NCBI RefSeq assembly: GCF_001482285.1
Contig: NZ_LOEP01000016.1
Coordinates: forward strand, 248,001 to 312,000
Source: Haloferax sp. Q22
GTDB taxonomy: Archaea > Halobacteriota > Halobacteria > Halobacteriales > Haloferacaceae
Length of the DNA: 64,000 nt
Direction: 5' to 3'
In this document: positions 15,884-25,251 of the stretch, piece by piece
Layout: each line of letters opens with the position of its first letter
How positions within the stretch are numbered: position 1 is the first letter of the stretch
Notes under the pieces: generated by a model
What the model saw: the letters and a program-made list of their open reading frames with translations, nothing else
What the model was told of the DNA's origin: nothing
The model's database searches: none
Translations under genes and position numbers: made by a program

Positions 15884-16966
15884 ATGGACCCGCGCATCCG
15901 CGAGCACGCACAGACCATCGTCGACCACTCCACGAGCGTCGAGGCCGGCGACAACGTCGTCGTCTCCGCGCCCTCGGTGGCCGAGGACCTCGTCACGGCC
16001 ATTCACGAACTGCTCGGCGACCGCGGCGCGAACGTCGTCGCGATGGACGCGAACCCGCGGTTTACCCGCGCGTTCCTCCGCGCCGGCGACGACGACTACG
16101 AGACCCCCGAGCACGTGCTGGCGCTCTACGAGGAGACGGACGTCATCATTCGCGTCCGCGGCGAGACGAACGCCACCGAACAGAGCGACGTGCCGCCGGA
16201 GACGAACGCCGCGTACAAGCGCGCGTACAAACCGGTGCAGGGCGAAATGCTCTCGAAGCGCTGGTGTCTCACCCAGTACCCCGCGAAGGGGAGCGCCCAG
16301 CTCGCGGGCATGAGCACCGAGGCCTACGAGAACTTCGTCTACGACGCCGTCACCCTCGACTGGGACGCACAGGGCGAACTCCAACAGCAGTTGGTCGACA
16401 TCCTCAACGACGGCGACGAGGTCCGCATCAAGTCGGGCGACGAGACCGACGTGACGATGAGTATCGCCGGCAACACCGCCATCAACGACACGGCCGAACA
16501 CAACCTCCCCGGCGGCGAGGTGTTCACCGCGCCCGTGAAGGACTCCGTGAACGGCGAGGTCTACTTCGACCTGCCGCTGTACCGGCAGGGCCGCGAGGTC
16601 TCCGGCGTCCGCGTCCGCTTCGAGGACGGCGAGGTCGTCGACTACTCCGCCGAGGGGAACGAAGAGGTCTTAGACGGCGTGTTCGACACCGACGAGGGCG
16701 CGCGCTACCTCGGTGAACTCGGCATCGGCATGAACCGCAGCATCGACCAGTTCACCTACAACATGCTGTTCGACGAGAAGATGGGCGACACCGTCCACAT
16801 GGCCGTCGGCTCGGCGTACCCCGAGACGGTCGGCGAAGAGAACGAACTCAACGAGAGCGCCGAGCACGTCGACATGATCGTCGACATGTCCGAAGAGTCG
16901 GTCATCGAGGTCGACGGCGAGGTCGTCCAGCGGAACGGCACGTTCGTCTTCGAAGACGAGTTCTGA
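15884..16966 (+). CDS. M29-family metallo-aminopeptidase
   Basis: The protein has 360 residues from the ATG at 15884. The M29 (AmpS/thermophilic aminopeptidase) pattern is clear: HNLPGGEVFTAPV and YLGELGIGMN supply the two Glu ligands, DTVHMAVGSAYP the first His, and HVDMIVDM the second His and Asp. The enzyme removes N-terminal residues from peptides in the cytoplasm using two Zn or Co ions. Length and domain order are normal for the family. An AT-poor stretch of 283 nt follows before the next small gene. Confidence 0.93.
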   Translation: MDPRIREHAQTIVDHSTSVEAGDNVVVSAPSVAEDLVTAIHELLGDRGANVVAMDANPRFTRAFLRAGDDDYETPEHVLALYEETDVIIRVRGETNATEQSDVPPETNAAYKRAYKPVQGEMLSKRWCLTQYPAKGSAQLAGMSTEAYENFVYDAVTLDWDAQGELQQQLVDILNDGDEVRIKSGDETDVTMSIAGNTAINDTAEHNLPGGEVFTAPVKDSVNGEVYFDLPLYRQGREVSGVRVRFEDGEVVDYSAEGNEEVLDGVFDTDEGARYLGELGIGMNRSIDQFTYNMLFDEKMGDTVHMAVGSAYPETVGEENELNESAEHVDMIVDMSEESVIEVDGEVVQRNGTFVFEDEF

Positions 16967-17249
16967 CCGGGTCGGCGACGCGCTCTCCCGTTCGCGGACA
17001 ACTCGCAACATTTCGTCTCCAGTTTATCTCCCGGAGAATCGCTTTGCGTCGTCGGGTTTTCCAGTCGAAACAGGAGCCTTCTAACAGCCGCCGAAATCGA
17101 CACGGAAACGTGGGGTTCGGACGGAGCGTATCGACCGAAGCCCGCGGATTCTCCAGTCGAAGCGGTGCCCTTCCGTCTATAGACAGGAGTGTGACAACAA
17201 TACACATACCCCAGTAGGTTTATTTCGAATAATCGACGAACACGAATCG

Positions 17250-17402
17250 ATGCCAGCGGTTCAGTGCCGGGAGTGTGGACGCGACGTGGCGGTTCACGAG
17301 ATAGAGACCACGACGAAAACGACGCCCGACGGCTTCGACACGAGGTATCGGTGCCCCTACTGTAAGTCGGAGATGCGAGACGTGAAAACGCGAATCGTCT
17401 GA
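17250..17402 (+). CDS. 50-residue zinc-ribbon protein
   Basis: The ATG at 17250 opens a 50-codon frame with two CxxC knuckles: QCRECGRD near the start and RCPYCKSE near the end, separated by a polar Thr/Lys-rich loop. This is a complete small zinc ribbon, a very common protein class in haloarchaea. A TTTATTT box at 17219-17225, 25 nt before the ATG, supports a leaderless promoter of its own. The function is unknown; small zinc proteins of Haloferax have been tied to swarming and biofilm formation, but I cannot say this is one of them. The 283 bases before it hold only the repeated string TCCAGTCGAA (about 17060 and 17152). Confidence 0.75.
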   Translation: MPAVQCRECGRDVAVHEIETTTKTTPDGFDTRYRCPYCKSEMRDVKTRIV

Positions 17403-17407
17403 CGGCG

Positions 17408-17866
17408 TTACTGGTCGAGGTCGAGTTCGAACTGCTCGTTTTCGGTGACGGAGTTGAGCACGACCGAGGTGTTGGACTCGCGGATGTCCGCGTCGGTGAG
17501 CAGTTTCTTGATCTGCGTGTTCATGCCGTCGGTGTCGCGGAACTTGCCGATGGCGATGATGTCGTAGTCACCGGTGACCTCGTACACCGAGATCATCTGT
17601 TTTTCGGCGCGGAGGCGTTCGGTGATGTCGGGGAGCGCTGAGCCCTCGACTTTGAGTTGAATGACGGCGGTTACGTCGTAGCCGAGCGCGTCGTAGTTGA
17701 CGCGGGGCGTGTATCCCTCGATGACGCCTTCGTCTTCGAGATCTCGCAGGTGATTCGAGACGGTCGTGACCGACACGTCGAGTTCTTCGGCGAGGCTTCG
17801 CAGACTCGCTCGGCCGTCGCCGAGGAGTGCGTTGATGAGCTTCGCGTCGAGGTTTTCGTACGTCAT
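17408..17866 (-). CDS. lrp: Lrp/AsnC-family transcription regulator next to glnA
   Basis: The protein has 152 residues. The N-terminal HTH (residues 5-50: [20 protein letters not shown], then [20 protein letters not shown]) is followed by the RAM/AsnC ligand-binding beta-alpha sandwich ([13 protein letters not shown] ... [20 protein letters not shown]). It is divergent from glnA with 126 nt between starts. In Halobacterium an Lrp gene in the same place has been reported to affect glutamine synthetase expression (from memory). An inverted repeat at 17894-17917 overlaps where its own TATA box should be, so it may control itself and glnA. Confidence 0.92.
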   Translation of the reverse strand: MTYENLDAKLINALLGDGRASLRSLAEELDVSVTTVSNHLRDLEDEGVIEGYTPRVNYDALGYDVTAVIQLKVEGSALPDITERLRAEKQMISVYEVTGDYDIIAIGKFRDTDGMNTQIKKLLTDADIRESNTSVVLNSVTENEQFELDLDQ

Positions 17867-17893
17867 TACATCTACACACCGTCCCGGGGCATT

Positions 17894-17917
17894 AGAATTT
17901 TACGAATATCCAATTCT
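17894..17917. promoter_or_regulatory. Inverted repeat in the lrp/glnA intergenic region (candidate Lrp operator)
   Basis: AGAATT (17894-17899) and AATTCT (17912-17917) are exact inverted copies 12 bases apart. Read on the minus strand, the left arm overlaps an A/T-rich box 25-30 nt upstream of the lrp start, i.e. the expected TATA position. Lrp dimers bind such A/T-rich dyads; binding here is inferred. Confidence 0.45.
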
Positions 17918-17951
17918 GTGGCAAGGTGCGGGGAATTGCATTAAGCGGAAA

Positions 17952-17962
17952 GGTCTTTATAG
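17952..17962 (+). promoter_or_regulatory. TATA box of glnA
   Basis: TCTTTATAGT lies about 33 nt upstream of the glnA ATG (17993), preceded by the purine-rich AAGCGGAAAGG that fits a BRE element. It is the only good TATA-like string in front of the gene. Confidence 0.6.
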
Positions 17963-17992
17963 TGCGGGTGTTCGAATCGCGTGTTCAGGAAA

Positions 17993-19363
17993 ATGACGGA
18001 AGACAACGCACTCACCGACGGCGGCCTGAGCGACGAGGCACAGGCAGTCATCGACGAGATCGAAGAGAAGAATGTCGACTTCCTCCGACTCCAGTTCACC
18101 GACATTCTCGGAACGGTCAAAAACGTCTCCATCCCGGCCTCGCAGGCCGAAAAGGCGTTCACTGAGGGCATCTACTTCGACGGTTCCTCCATCGACGGCT
18201 TCGTGCGCATTCAGGAGTCCGACATGCGCCTCGAACCCGACCCGTCGACGTTCGCCGTCCTCCCGTGGCGGAAGAAGGAAAACAGTGCCGCAGGCCGTCT
18301 CATCTGTGACGTGTTCAACACGTCCACCGGCGAGCCCTTCAGCGGCGACCCGCGTGGCGTCCTCAAGCGCGCAATCGCCCGCGCCGAGGAGCTTGGTTAT
18401 GACGTGAACGTCGCCCCCGAACCGGAGTTCTTCCTGTTCGAAGAAGACGAGAACGGCCGCGCGACGACCGTCACGAACGACGCCGGCGGCTACTTCGACC
18501 TCGCCCCGAAGGACCTCGCGTCCGACGTGCGCCGTGACATCATCTACGGCCTCGAGAGCATGGGCTTCGACATCGAAGCCTCGCACCACGAGGTCGCCGA
18601 GGGTCAGCACGAGATTAACTTCACGTACGACGACGCCCTCTCGACGGCCGACAACGTCGCCACCTTCCGGTCCGTCGTCCGCGCCATCGCGGCCGAACAC
18701 GACCTCCACGCGACGTTCATGCCCAAGCCCATCCCGCGCATCAACGGGTCCGGCATGCACACCCACATCTCGCTGTTCCAGGACGGCGAGAACGCGTTCC
18801 ACGACGGCGACGACGAGTTCGACCTGAGCGGCACGGCCAAGAGCTTCGTCGCGGGCATCCTCGAGCACGCGCCTGCCATCACGGCCGTCGCCGACCCGAC
18901 GGTCAACTCCTACAAGCGCCTCGTCCCCGGCTACGAAGCGCCGGTCTACATCGCGTGGTCCGACCGCAACCGCTCGGCGCTCATCCGCAAGCCGGCCGCC
19001 CGCACGCCGGCCGCCTCGCGTATCGAGGCCCGCTTCCCCGACCCGTCCTGTAACCCGTACCTCGCGTTCGCCGCGCTCATCCACGCCGGTCTCGACGGCG
19101 TCGAGAAGGACCTCGACTGTCCCGACCCGGTCCGCGAGAACATCTACGAGTTCGACGAGGAGAAGCGCGAAGAGTACGGCATCGAGACGCTCCCGAAGGA
19201 CCTCGGCGGCGCCGTCGACGCCCTCGAAGAGGACGAAGTCATCCAGGACGCCCTGGGCGACCACGTCTACGAGAAGTTCGTCGAAGCCAAGCGCTCCGAG
19301 TTCAAGGACTACCTCGTCGACGTCTCCCAGTGGGAACTCGACCGGTACCTCGAGACGTTCTAA
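17993..19363 (+). CDS. glnA: Glutamine synthetase, type I
   Basis: The protein has 456 residues from the ATG at 17993; four codons further up there is another start that would cut into the promoter spacing. It makes glutamine from glutamate, ammonia and ATP. The beta-grasp N-terminal domain ends with FDGSSIDGF. Catalytic-domain signatures are present: PEPEFFLF and [13 protein letters not shown] (metal-binding Glu residues), [12 protein letters not shown] (His of the n2 metal/ATP site), [20 protein letters not shown], and [19 protein letters not shown]. No adenylylation loop Tyr context is evident. Divergent lrp and the shared regulatory region suggest nitrogen or amino-acid control. Confidence 0.97.
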   Translation: MTEDNALTDGGLSDEAQAVIDEIEEKNVDFLRLQFTDILGTVKNVSIPASQAEKAFTEGIYFDGSSIDGFVRIQESDMRLEPDPSTFAVLPWRKKENSAAGRLICDVFNTSTGEPFSGDPRGVLKRAIARAEELGYDVNVAPEPEFFLFEEDENGRATTVTNDAGGYFDLAPKDLASDVRRDIIYGLESMGFDIEASHHEVAEGQHEINFTYDDALSTADNVATFRSVVRAIAAEHDLHATFMPKPIPRINGSGMHTHISLFQDGENAFHDGDDEFDLSGTAKSFVAGILEHAPAITAVADPTVNSYKRLVPGYEAPVYIAWSDRNRSALIRKPAARTPAASRIEARFPDPSCNPYLAFAALIHAGLDGVEKDLDCPDPVRENIYEFDEEKREEYGIETLPKDLGGAVDALEEDEVIQDALGDHVYEKFVEAKRSEFKDYLVDVSQWELDRYLETF

Positions 19364-19496
19364 GCGCGACGAACTCCACGCAGTCTCTTATCTTTCGGAC
19401 CCCACCACCGAGAGCGGCAGAACCGGGCGGATAGTCAGATGACTTGTTCTCAGAACAGCACAAGGCACTTACAACATCGAGAGCCACCAGTGGTCA

Positions 19497-20231
19497 GTGA
19501 GAGTGAACAAAGACGACGTTCGTCGGGGATACGACGACTTGGCTCCAGTGTACGCCGAACAGCGCACTGGTGATGGAGATGGAACAGACATTCTCGCGGA
19601 GTTTCTCGATTCGCTCTCTGCGTCACCTCGCGTACTCGACGCGGGCTGCGGGCAGGGGACACCGATTCTGTCTCGGTTGGCGTCCGAAGCGGACCCGGTT
19701 GGACTCGACTTCTCGCGCGGGCAGTTGTCGCGGGCCGCCGAGAACGTCCCCAACGCACCGCTTCTGCAGGGGGATATGACGACACTCCCGTTCGAATCGA
19801 ACACCTTCGATGCCGTCGTTGCCTATTGGTCGCTGATTCACGTTCCGATGGACGACCACCAGACAGTCATCGACGAGTTCGCGCGGGTCCTTCGGCCCGG
19901 TGGCCGCGTCCTCCTGTGTGAAGGGTCGGACGAGTGGGCTGGCGAGAACCCCGACTGGCTCGAAAGCGGTGTTCGAATGGAGTGGAACATCGCCGGTGCG
20001 GACGAGACGCGCGCGCAACTACAGAACGCGGGGTTCCGCGTCACCGACACGTGGGGCGCGCCAGAGACGTTGAACCCGGACGAAGGAGACGGAGAAGACG
20101 TTGACGCCGAGGACGCAGACGTAGAAACCGAGGCTGAGGACGTAGACGCAGAAACCGAGGCCGAAGAAGCAGACGGCGACGGGGAAGACAGCGACCCGTG
20201 GACATTCTTCGCCGCCCGACTAGCGTCCTAA
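19497..20231 (+). CDS. Class I SAM-dependent methyltransferase with acidic repeat tail
   Basis: The protein has 244 residues from the GTG at 19497 (a second GTG at 19503 is equally possible). Motif I is VLDAGCGQGTPIL, followed by GLDFSRGQL (acidic SAM-ribose contact region), LLQGDMTTLPFESNTFDAVV and VLRPGGRVLLCEGSDE, the usual methyltransferase-11 order. The substrate is unknown. Residues about 195-235 are an Asp/Glu tail built from near-repeats of DVDAE/ETEAE, encoded by repetitive DNA around 20095-20190. Such tails may help solubility in high salt or act as a charged linker; slippage in the repeat could vary its length. Confidence 0.85.
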   Translation: MRVNKDDVRRGYDDLAPVYAEQRTGDGDGTDILAEFLDSLSASPRVLDAGCGQGTPILSRLASEADPVGLDFSRGQLSRAAENVPNAPLLQGDMTTLPFESNTFDAVVAYWSLIHVPMDDHQTVIDEFARVLRPGGRVLLCEGSDEWAGENPDWLESGVRMEWNIAGADETRAQLQNAGFRVTDTWGAPETLNPDEGDGEDVDAEDADVETEAEDVDAETEAEEADGDGEDSDPWTFFAARLAS

Positions 20232-20248
20232 ATCGGTACCCTGTTCGA

Positions 20249-21208
20249 CTACCGTCCGGCAGCTTCCCCAGCCGCCGCATTGTTGCTCAGTCGGCCCTGT
20301 ATCCGCGGCGCGACGAGGATGAACGCGACGGCAGTTCCGGTCGCGAGAATCGCGATTGGAACCACCTGAAGCGCGTCGGCAGCGACCCAGAGCGCGCCCG
20401 CAGCGAGGAGCGACACGAATGCGGCCGGAAGCGACAGTGTCGGCAGCGACTCGTGGTCAGAAAGCCGGGACCAGCCGACGAGGCCGCCGAGCGACCCACC
20501 GAGAGCGGCAGACGCGTTTGCCGTGTGGTGCGACGCCCCGCTCGCGACGACCACTGCGAGGGCCACGGCACTGAGCCCGACCGCGAGTGCGAACAGTCGC
20601 GTCGGGTCGAGGTGGCCGGGGGCGTCGTCTGCGGCAGCGACGGTGAAGACGGTTTTCAACACGACGAGCCCGAGGAGCACGCCGACGACGACGTCGATAC
20701 CGTAGTGAACCCCGATGACGACGCGGGAGAGTGCGACTGTTGCGACGATAGCCGCGGCGGCGAGGACGCGTCGCCGTCGGTCCCACACGTCGAGCAGCAG
20801 CGCGGCGGCCCCGTAGACGACCGTGGTCCCGAGTGCGTGCCCGCTTGGGAACCCGAAGCCGTCGTCGGTCGTGAACGAGACGAACAGGTCCGCGAGCGGG
20901 GCAGGCCAGTTCGGTGCCGAGGCGATGTCGGCCGTCGGCGGGCGGGGGAGCGCGAAGCCGACTTTGAGCGCCGTCACCAGCGACAGGGAGATAAACGCGA
21001 GGCCGACGAAGGAGGCCGCAGTCCGCCGCGGGCGCGCCGTGATTCGAGGGCGACAGAGCCAGTACAGCGACGTGAACGCGACGAAGAAGAACCACTGGTC
21101 GCCGAGTTGGGTGACGAGCCCGAACAGGAAGACGAGCGCGTCCGGTGCGTCCGCAAGCGCTAGCTCGCCGAAGCCGCGGGTCTGGAGGGGAAGTGCGAAC
21201 CGGAACAT
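20249..21208 (-). CDS. PAP2-superfamily membrane phosphatase
   Basis: The protein has 319 residues and about 8 membrane helices. The three phosphatase motifs are complete: Lys82...Arg89-Pro90 (KVGFALPRP), PSGH at 121-124, and Ser161-Arg162 ... His168 ... Asp172 (SRVVIGVHYGID). PAP2 enzymes remove phosphate from lipid phosphates such as polyprenyl or archaeal phosphatidate analogues on the outer face. A haloarchaeal polyprenyl diphosphate phosphatase role is possible. The start lies one base after the BrkB gene stop, so the two genes form an operon. Confidence 0.92.
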   Translation of the reverse strand: MFRFALPLQTRGFGELALADAPDALVFLFGLVTQLGDQWFFFVAFTSLYWLCRPRITARPRRTAASFVGLAFISLSLVTALKVGFALPRPPTADIASAPNWPAPLADLFVSFTTDDGFGFPSGHALGTTVVYGAAALLLDVWDRRRRVLAAAAIVATVALSRVVIGVHYGIDVVVGVLLGLVVLKTVFTVAAADDAPGHLDPTRLFALAVGLSAVALAVVVASGASHHTANASAALGGSLGGLVGWSRLSDHESLPTLSLPAAFVSLLAAGALWVAADALQVVPIAILATGTAVAFILVAPRIQGRLSNNAAAGEAAGR

Positions 21209-21209
21209 C

Positions 21210-22547
21210 TCAGCCGCGGCGTTCGCGGACCGCGTCGACGGCGCGGCCGGGGAGGCCGAGCGCGTTCAGGCCGATGCCGAAAATGACGAACAGGACGTAG
21301 AGCCCGAGCGTCGACAGGAAGATGATGAGCATGGCGACGACCGCGATGAGGTCCGACTGGAGGTAGTAGAACGCGCCGAGCGTGAGGACGACGCCGTAGC
21401 CGAGCACGAGGTAGGGACCCCAGCCGCGGGCCTTGCCGCGGCGCATCCGGCGGCGGACGTAGCGCTTCAACTCGGCTTCGAGCTTGGGCTTTTCGACCGT
21501 CCGGTCCGTCACGTCGTCCTCGAACGCGTCGAGGTCGGCCCGGAGTTCCTCGACCTGCGATTCCAGCTCCTCGATGTCGGGAGCGCCGCGCGGGGAGACG
21601 GACGCGCCGGTCTTCGCGTCGCCGGCGTCCTCCGTCCGCGGCCCATCGGTGTCACCTCGGTCGTCGCTCATATCCGTACGAGCGTCATGTCGGCCTCCCG
21701 TATGTTGTACCTGCCGGTCCACTCCGGGCGGTCCCCCCGGCGTGTCACGCGGTTCCGCGGGCGGCGCGTCGCCGCCGACCCCCGCGAGGACCGCGTTGAC
21801 GACCGCGCCCGAAAGCAGGATGAGCCCCGAGAAGTAGAACCATGTCACGAGCAACAGGAGCGTCCCCAGCGCACCCGCGACCGACGCGCCGGCCACCGAC
21901 GCGTAGATGCCGAAGCCAATCCCGAGGACGGTCCAGCCGACAGCCGCAAGGACGGTTCCCGGGACGACCTGCCGCGGCGAGAGGTCGGCGTCGGGAAAGA
22001 CGTAGTACAGCGGGAAGAACGCCGCACAGAGCGTGAGCAGCAACAGAAGCGGCGAGAGCAGTTGGAGAAACGGCACGTCGAGGAGGCCGAGGAGCGCGGT
22101 CACCACCGCGACGCCGATGGTGCCGACGCCGATGCTGGCGAGGGCGATGGTGCCGTCGCGAAGTTGGTCGAGGATACCGCCCGCCTCGGAGCCGTAGATC
22201 CGCGAAAAAGCGATGTCGAGGCCACGAAAGAGCTTCAGCGCGCCCCAGACCGTCAACGCGAGGCTCACCGCCCCGACGCTTCCCTGTCCGGTTCGGTCCG
22301 TGAGGGCCTCCTCGACGAGGTCCTGCCCGGTCGGGACGAGATACTGCTCGACGAGCGACTGGAGTTGCGCCTGCAACTCCGCGCCGCCGACCGCGGTGGC
22401 GACGACGACGCCGAGGACGAGAAGCGGAATCAGCGAGACGAGCGCGTAGTACGAGATGCTGGCCGCGAGAAACGAGATTTCCTTCTCCCGAATCGTGTCG
22501 ACGACGGTCCGTGCGAGAGGGACGGCGGTTCGAATCTTGGCGCTCAC
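21210..22547 (-). CDS. YihY/BrkB-family membrane protein with extra C-terminal membrane domain
   Basis: The protein has 445 residues. The first about 275 residues are the six-helix YihY/BrkB domain (EKEISFLAASISYYALVSLI, then a late helix GTLLLLVTWFYFSGLILLSGAVVN). A disordered Pro/Gly/Asp-rich stretch follows (about 275-335), then a coiled segment (IEELESQVEELRADLDAFED) and two more hydrophobic helices (YLVLGYGVVLTLGAFYYL and ALLIIFLSTLGLYVLFVI-like). The old name ribonuclease BN is wrong for this family; a transport or envelope role is suspected. The extra coiled coil and helix pair are not part of the basic family. Operonic with the PAP2 gene. Confidence 0.88.
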   Translation of the reverse strand: MSAKIRTAVPLARTVVDTIREKEISFLAASISYYALVSLIPLLVLGVVVATAVGGAELQAQLQSLVEQYLVPTGQDLVEEALTDRTGQGSVGAVSLALTVWGALKLFRGLDIAFSRIYGSEAGGILDQLRDGTIALASIGVGTIGVAVVTALLGLLDVPFLQLLSPLLLLLTLCAAFFPLYYVFPDADLSPRQVVPGTVLAAVGWTVLGIGFGIYASVAGASVAGALGTLLLLVTWFYFSGLILLSGAVVNAVLAGVGGDAPPAEPRDTPGGPPGVDRQVQHTGGRHDARTDMSDDRGDTDGPRTEDAGDAKTGASVSPRGAPDIEELESQVEELRADLDAFEDDVTDRTVEKPKLEAELKRYVRRRMRRGKARGWGPYLVLGYGVVLTLGAFYYLQSDLIAVVAMLIIFLSTLGLYVLFVIFGIGLNALGLPGRAVDAVRERRG

Positions 22548-22658
22548 GTATCACCAAAACGACACGGGAGACAAAGAAGCTACTCGCCGACGCGGCGGCG
22601 TGAGGCGGTTCCGGGGGCGGTTGCTCGGGTTCGGGGCGCTCGGGCCGCGGGGTTGCTC

Positions 22659-23789
22659 TCAGGCCTCGGGGTCGAGCGCGGCGGTCGCCTCGCGAATCTC
22701 CGCGACCGTCGCGTCGGTCTTGAACGCGGTTCCGTGGTAGTGCGCGGGGGTAGCGTCGTAGCCTGCGTCGCGGAGGGTTTCGAGGAACGTCTCCATCTTC
22801 GAGGCCGAGCGCCCCCAGAGCTTACACAGGCGGTGCTGGTCGAAGTGGGTCGGCGTGTCGAGTTCGACCGCGAGCGTGTCGAGGAGCTTTCGGGCGCGCT
22901 TGGCGGTCCCGAAGTCGTCCGTCACCTCGTCGCGGACGGCCTCGGCGAACGCGGGTTCGGAGACGGGACCGAGCCAGATGGGGCCGGCTTCGAGAATCCG
23001 GGTCGAGTCGCAGTTGGCGCACGCCTCGGGTGGGTGGGCGATGAGCGAGTGCTCTGCCTCGCGGTGGAGGCAGTCCTCGCAGTGATAGACGAAGCCGGTC
23101 GATTCGAGGAGTTCGTCGGCCTTCGTCGCCCGCTCGTCGAGTTCGAGATACGCCCGCGCGTAGTGGCGCGTCGCGTGCGAGAGAATTGGGACGGCCGCCT
23201 TGTCGTAGCGAGCGGCGGTGCGGACCATCGCGCCAAGGAGCGTCCGAAGGCCCATCTCGGGGTGGTAGTCGGTGTTCTGCGGGAGACAGCCGTACTTCCG
23301 GATTCCGCTTTTCTGGTGTGCACCGCACAGCGGGGCGGTGTCCGTGGCGGTGACGCAGACGAGGTCCCGGGTGTTGGCGAAGGCGGGGTCCGCGAAGGGC
23401 ATCGGCGTGCCGAAGGGGTCGAGGTCGACCACGTCGAAGACGGAGTCGTACATGAGGGCGTTGGCGTTGCGGTGGACCGCCTCGCCGCCGTTGCCGGCGC
23501 GGTCGAGGTTCGACTGGGCGAGTTCGACGGCGTCGGTGTCGAGGTCGGCGCAGGTCACGTCGTAGCCCTCGGCGGCGGCGCGGACGCCCCGGATTCCCGA
23601 GGCGGCCATCGCATCGAGGTAGCTCTCGGCGCGGGGTTCGCGCTCGCGGAAGGCGCGGAGGACGGCCGCGGTGATGTCCCGGTTCAACTCCTGTGTGGGG
23701 TTGTAGAAGACATCGTCGCCGGTCCCCGCTGACGCCCCGTCGCGGGCGTCGGGAACCTCGATTTCGACGCCTCCCTCGCTCACGTGCAT
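22659..23789 (-). CDS. trm1: tRNA (guanine-N2)-dimethyltransferase Trm1
   Basis: The protein has 376 residues from the ATG at 23789; longer frames run into unrelated sequence. It has [13 protein letters not shown] at the N-terminus, a SAM-binding region ([32 protein letters not shown]), the catalytic DLDPFGTP motif and a late zinc-knuckle with two CxxC (HCEDC and ACANC). Trm1 makes m2,2G at position 26 of tRNAs; archaeal forms match this length. It is divergent from the SWIM gene, with starts 133 nt apart. Confidence 0.95.
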   Translation of the reverse strand: MHVSEGGVEIEVPDARDGASAGTGDDVFYNPTQELNRDITAAVLRAFREREPRAESYLDAMAASGIRGVRAAAEGYDVTCADLDTDAVELAQSNLDRAGNGGEAVHRNANALMYDSVFDVVDLDPFGTPMPFADPAFANTRDLVCVTATDTAPLCGAHQKSGIRKYGCLPQNTDYHPEMGLRTLLGAMVRTAARYDKAAVPILSHATRHYARAYLELDERATKADELLESTGFVYHCEDCLHREAEHSLIAHPPEACANCDSTRILEAGPIWLGPVSEPAFAEAVRDEVTDDFGTAKRARKLLDTLAVELDTPTHFDQHRLCKLWGRSASKMETFLETLRDAGYDATPAHYHGTAFKTDATVAEIREATAALDPEA

Positions 23790-23922
23790 ACCCGCAGTCC
23801 CCCGCGCGGGCGGAAACCGGTTGCGATGCGATTGTGCGACGCGATTGCGCGATTCGATTGCGGCGGTCGGTCCACCCTGCGGCATCGAATGCGTTTTCAC
23901 CGCCACCGACGAAGTCGGGGAC

Positions 23923-24267
23923 GTGGATTCGGCCGACGACTGGCGAGCGGCGCTCGCGGAGACCGGGCGGCTCTCGCCGAACATCGTGCAGGCCATCGTC
24001 GACGCCCACGGCGACCGGGGCGTCACGGCCATCGAGGCCGTCTCCGAGCGACGGGTGAAGCGCTACCGCGACTTCGACGTGGTCGTCGGCTACGACGACG
24101 AGTACGTGGTCGAAGACCGCGGCTGTACCTGCAAGGACTCCCAGTACAACCTCGACCCCGACGAGGGCGAGCGCTGTTGGCACGTCCTCGCGGTCGACGT
24201 GGCCGAGGCGCTCGGCGAGCTCGACCACCACGACATGTGGTACTCCGACGTGCGGGAATTTCTGTAA
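23923..24267 (+). CDS. Small SWIM zinc-finger protein
   Basis: The protein has 114 residues from the GTG at 23923; the frame is open further upstream (to 23821) but the extra part shows no conservation-like features and would overlap the trm1 promoter. A helical N-terminal half ([20 protein letters not shown]) leads to a SWIM motif: GCTCK ... RCWH, i.e. CxC then CxH with an insert of about 15 residues. SWIM fingers bind DNA or proteins. Haloarchaea carry several such short proteins, some next to Rad25/Swi2-type helicases; here none is adjacent. Function unknown. Confidence 0.72.
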   Translation: MDSADDWRAALAETGRLSPNIVQAIVDAHGDRGVTAIEAVSERRVKRYRDFDVVVGYDDEYVVEDRGCTCKDSQYNLDPDEGERCWHVLAVDVAEALGELDHHDMWYSDVREFL

Positions 24268-24363
24268 CCTCAGTTCTCAACGACGCGCTCGTTCGGCCCG
24301 TCGCCGCGCCGCGAGAACGACCACAATCCTTTCCGAACCCCGCCGCGAACCTCGGGCCAACGG

Positions 24364-25191
24364 ATGGCTGATTTCGACCTCTCTATCGACGAAAAGCGAG
24401 TGTACGCGGACAAGTCCGACAAGCAGACGGTGTACGTCGCCGCGGACGTCGGGGTCGTGACCGTGGACGTGTCCGACGACCTCGTCGGGGGCTTCCGCGT
24501 CGACCGCCGGTGCACCGCGCGGGACGCCGCCGGGTCGCCCGGGGAAGTCGCCGTCGCCACCGACGAGGACGTGCTGCTCGCGCGGGACGACGACTACCAC
24601 GAACTCGACTTCGGCCCCGCGACGGCCGTCGGCTTCCACCGCAATCGCGTCGTCGCCGCGGATGACTCGGGTCGCGTCGCCCGCTTCGACGAGTCCGGGT
24701 GGACCGACCTCGGCGAGGCCGAATCGGTCCGCGCCCTCGACGGGAGCCTCGTCGCGGCCGAAGACGGCGTCTACCGTATCGGCGACGACGGTCTCTCGCA
24801 CGTCGGCCTCGACGACGTGAACGACGTGTCCGACCCCGCGGGCCGTCTCGGCGGCGACTCGGGAACCCCGCTCGCCGCGACCGACTCGGGGCTGTACGCG
24901 CTCGGAAACGGCTGGATGGACACGCTCGACGGGGCGTTTTCGGCGGTCGCGTCGATGCCGGACGGCCGCGCCCACGCGGTCGGACCGGACGGCGTCGTCG
25001 CGCGCGGCGACGAGGCGGGCGCGTGGGACGACGCACCGATTCCGCTGGACGAGACGGTCGTCGCGCTCGCCCACGACGCTCGGGCCGCCTACGCCGTCAC
25101 CGACGCGGGGAGCTTCTGCGTTCGGCTGACCGGAGGCGACTGGCGGACGCAGGTGCTCGGATTGGACACGGTCGGCGTCGCGGTTCGCTGA
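24364..25191 (+). CDS. Haloarchaeal beta-propeller protein (HVO_0234-type)
   Basis: The protein has 275 residues and is almost entirely short beta repeats with Gly/Asp turns (TVYVAADVGVVTVDVSDD, DVLLARDDDYHELDFG, RVVAADDSGRVARFDESG, SGLYALGNGWMDTL), as in 6-7-bladed propellers. No catalytic motif is visible and there is no signal peptide, so it should be cytoplasmic. I recall a haloarchaeal family named after H. volcanii HVO_0234 with this look, and position in the block agrees. The PRPP synthetase gene follows after 60 nt. Confidence 0.75.
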   Translation: MADFDLSIDEKRVYADKSDKQTVYVAADVGVVTVDVSDDLVGGFRVDRRCTARDAAGSPGEVAVATDEDVLLARDDDYHELDFGPATAVGFHRNRVVAADDSGRVARFDESGWTDLGEAESVRALDGSLVAAEDGVYRIGDDGLSHVGLDDVNDVSDPAGRLGGDSGTPLAATDSGLYALGNGWMDTLDGAFSAVASMPDGRAHAVGPDGVVARGDEAGAWDDAPIPLDETVVALAHDARAAYAVTDAGSFCVRLTGGDWRTQVLGLDTVGVAVR

Positions 25192-25251
25192 CACGCGACG
25201 GGGCTGAACGCAACGAAAAGCGGTTTTACCCCCCACGAGAGACGAACGGGT

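Noticed and set aside
17957-19264. A 435-codon open frame antisense to glnA
   Set aside because: glnA on the + strand has all family motifs; the antisense frame has none and is a GC-bias artefact.
20823-23732. A 969-codon open frame on the + strand
   Set aside because: It is the antisense shadow of the PAP2, BrkB and Trm1 genes. Its sequence is Arg/Glu/Asp-rich without motifs, as GC-rich antisense frames usually are.
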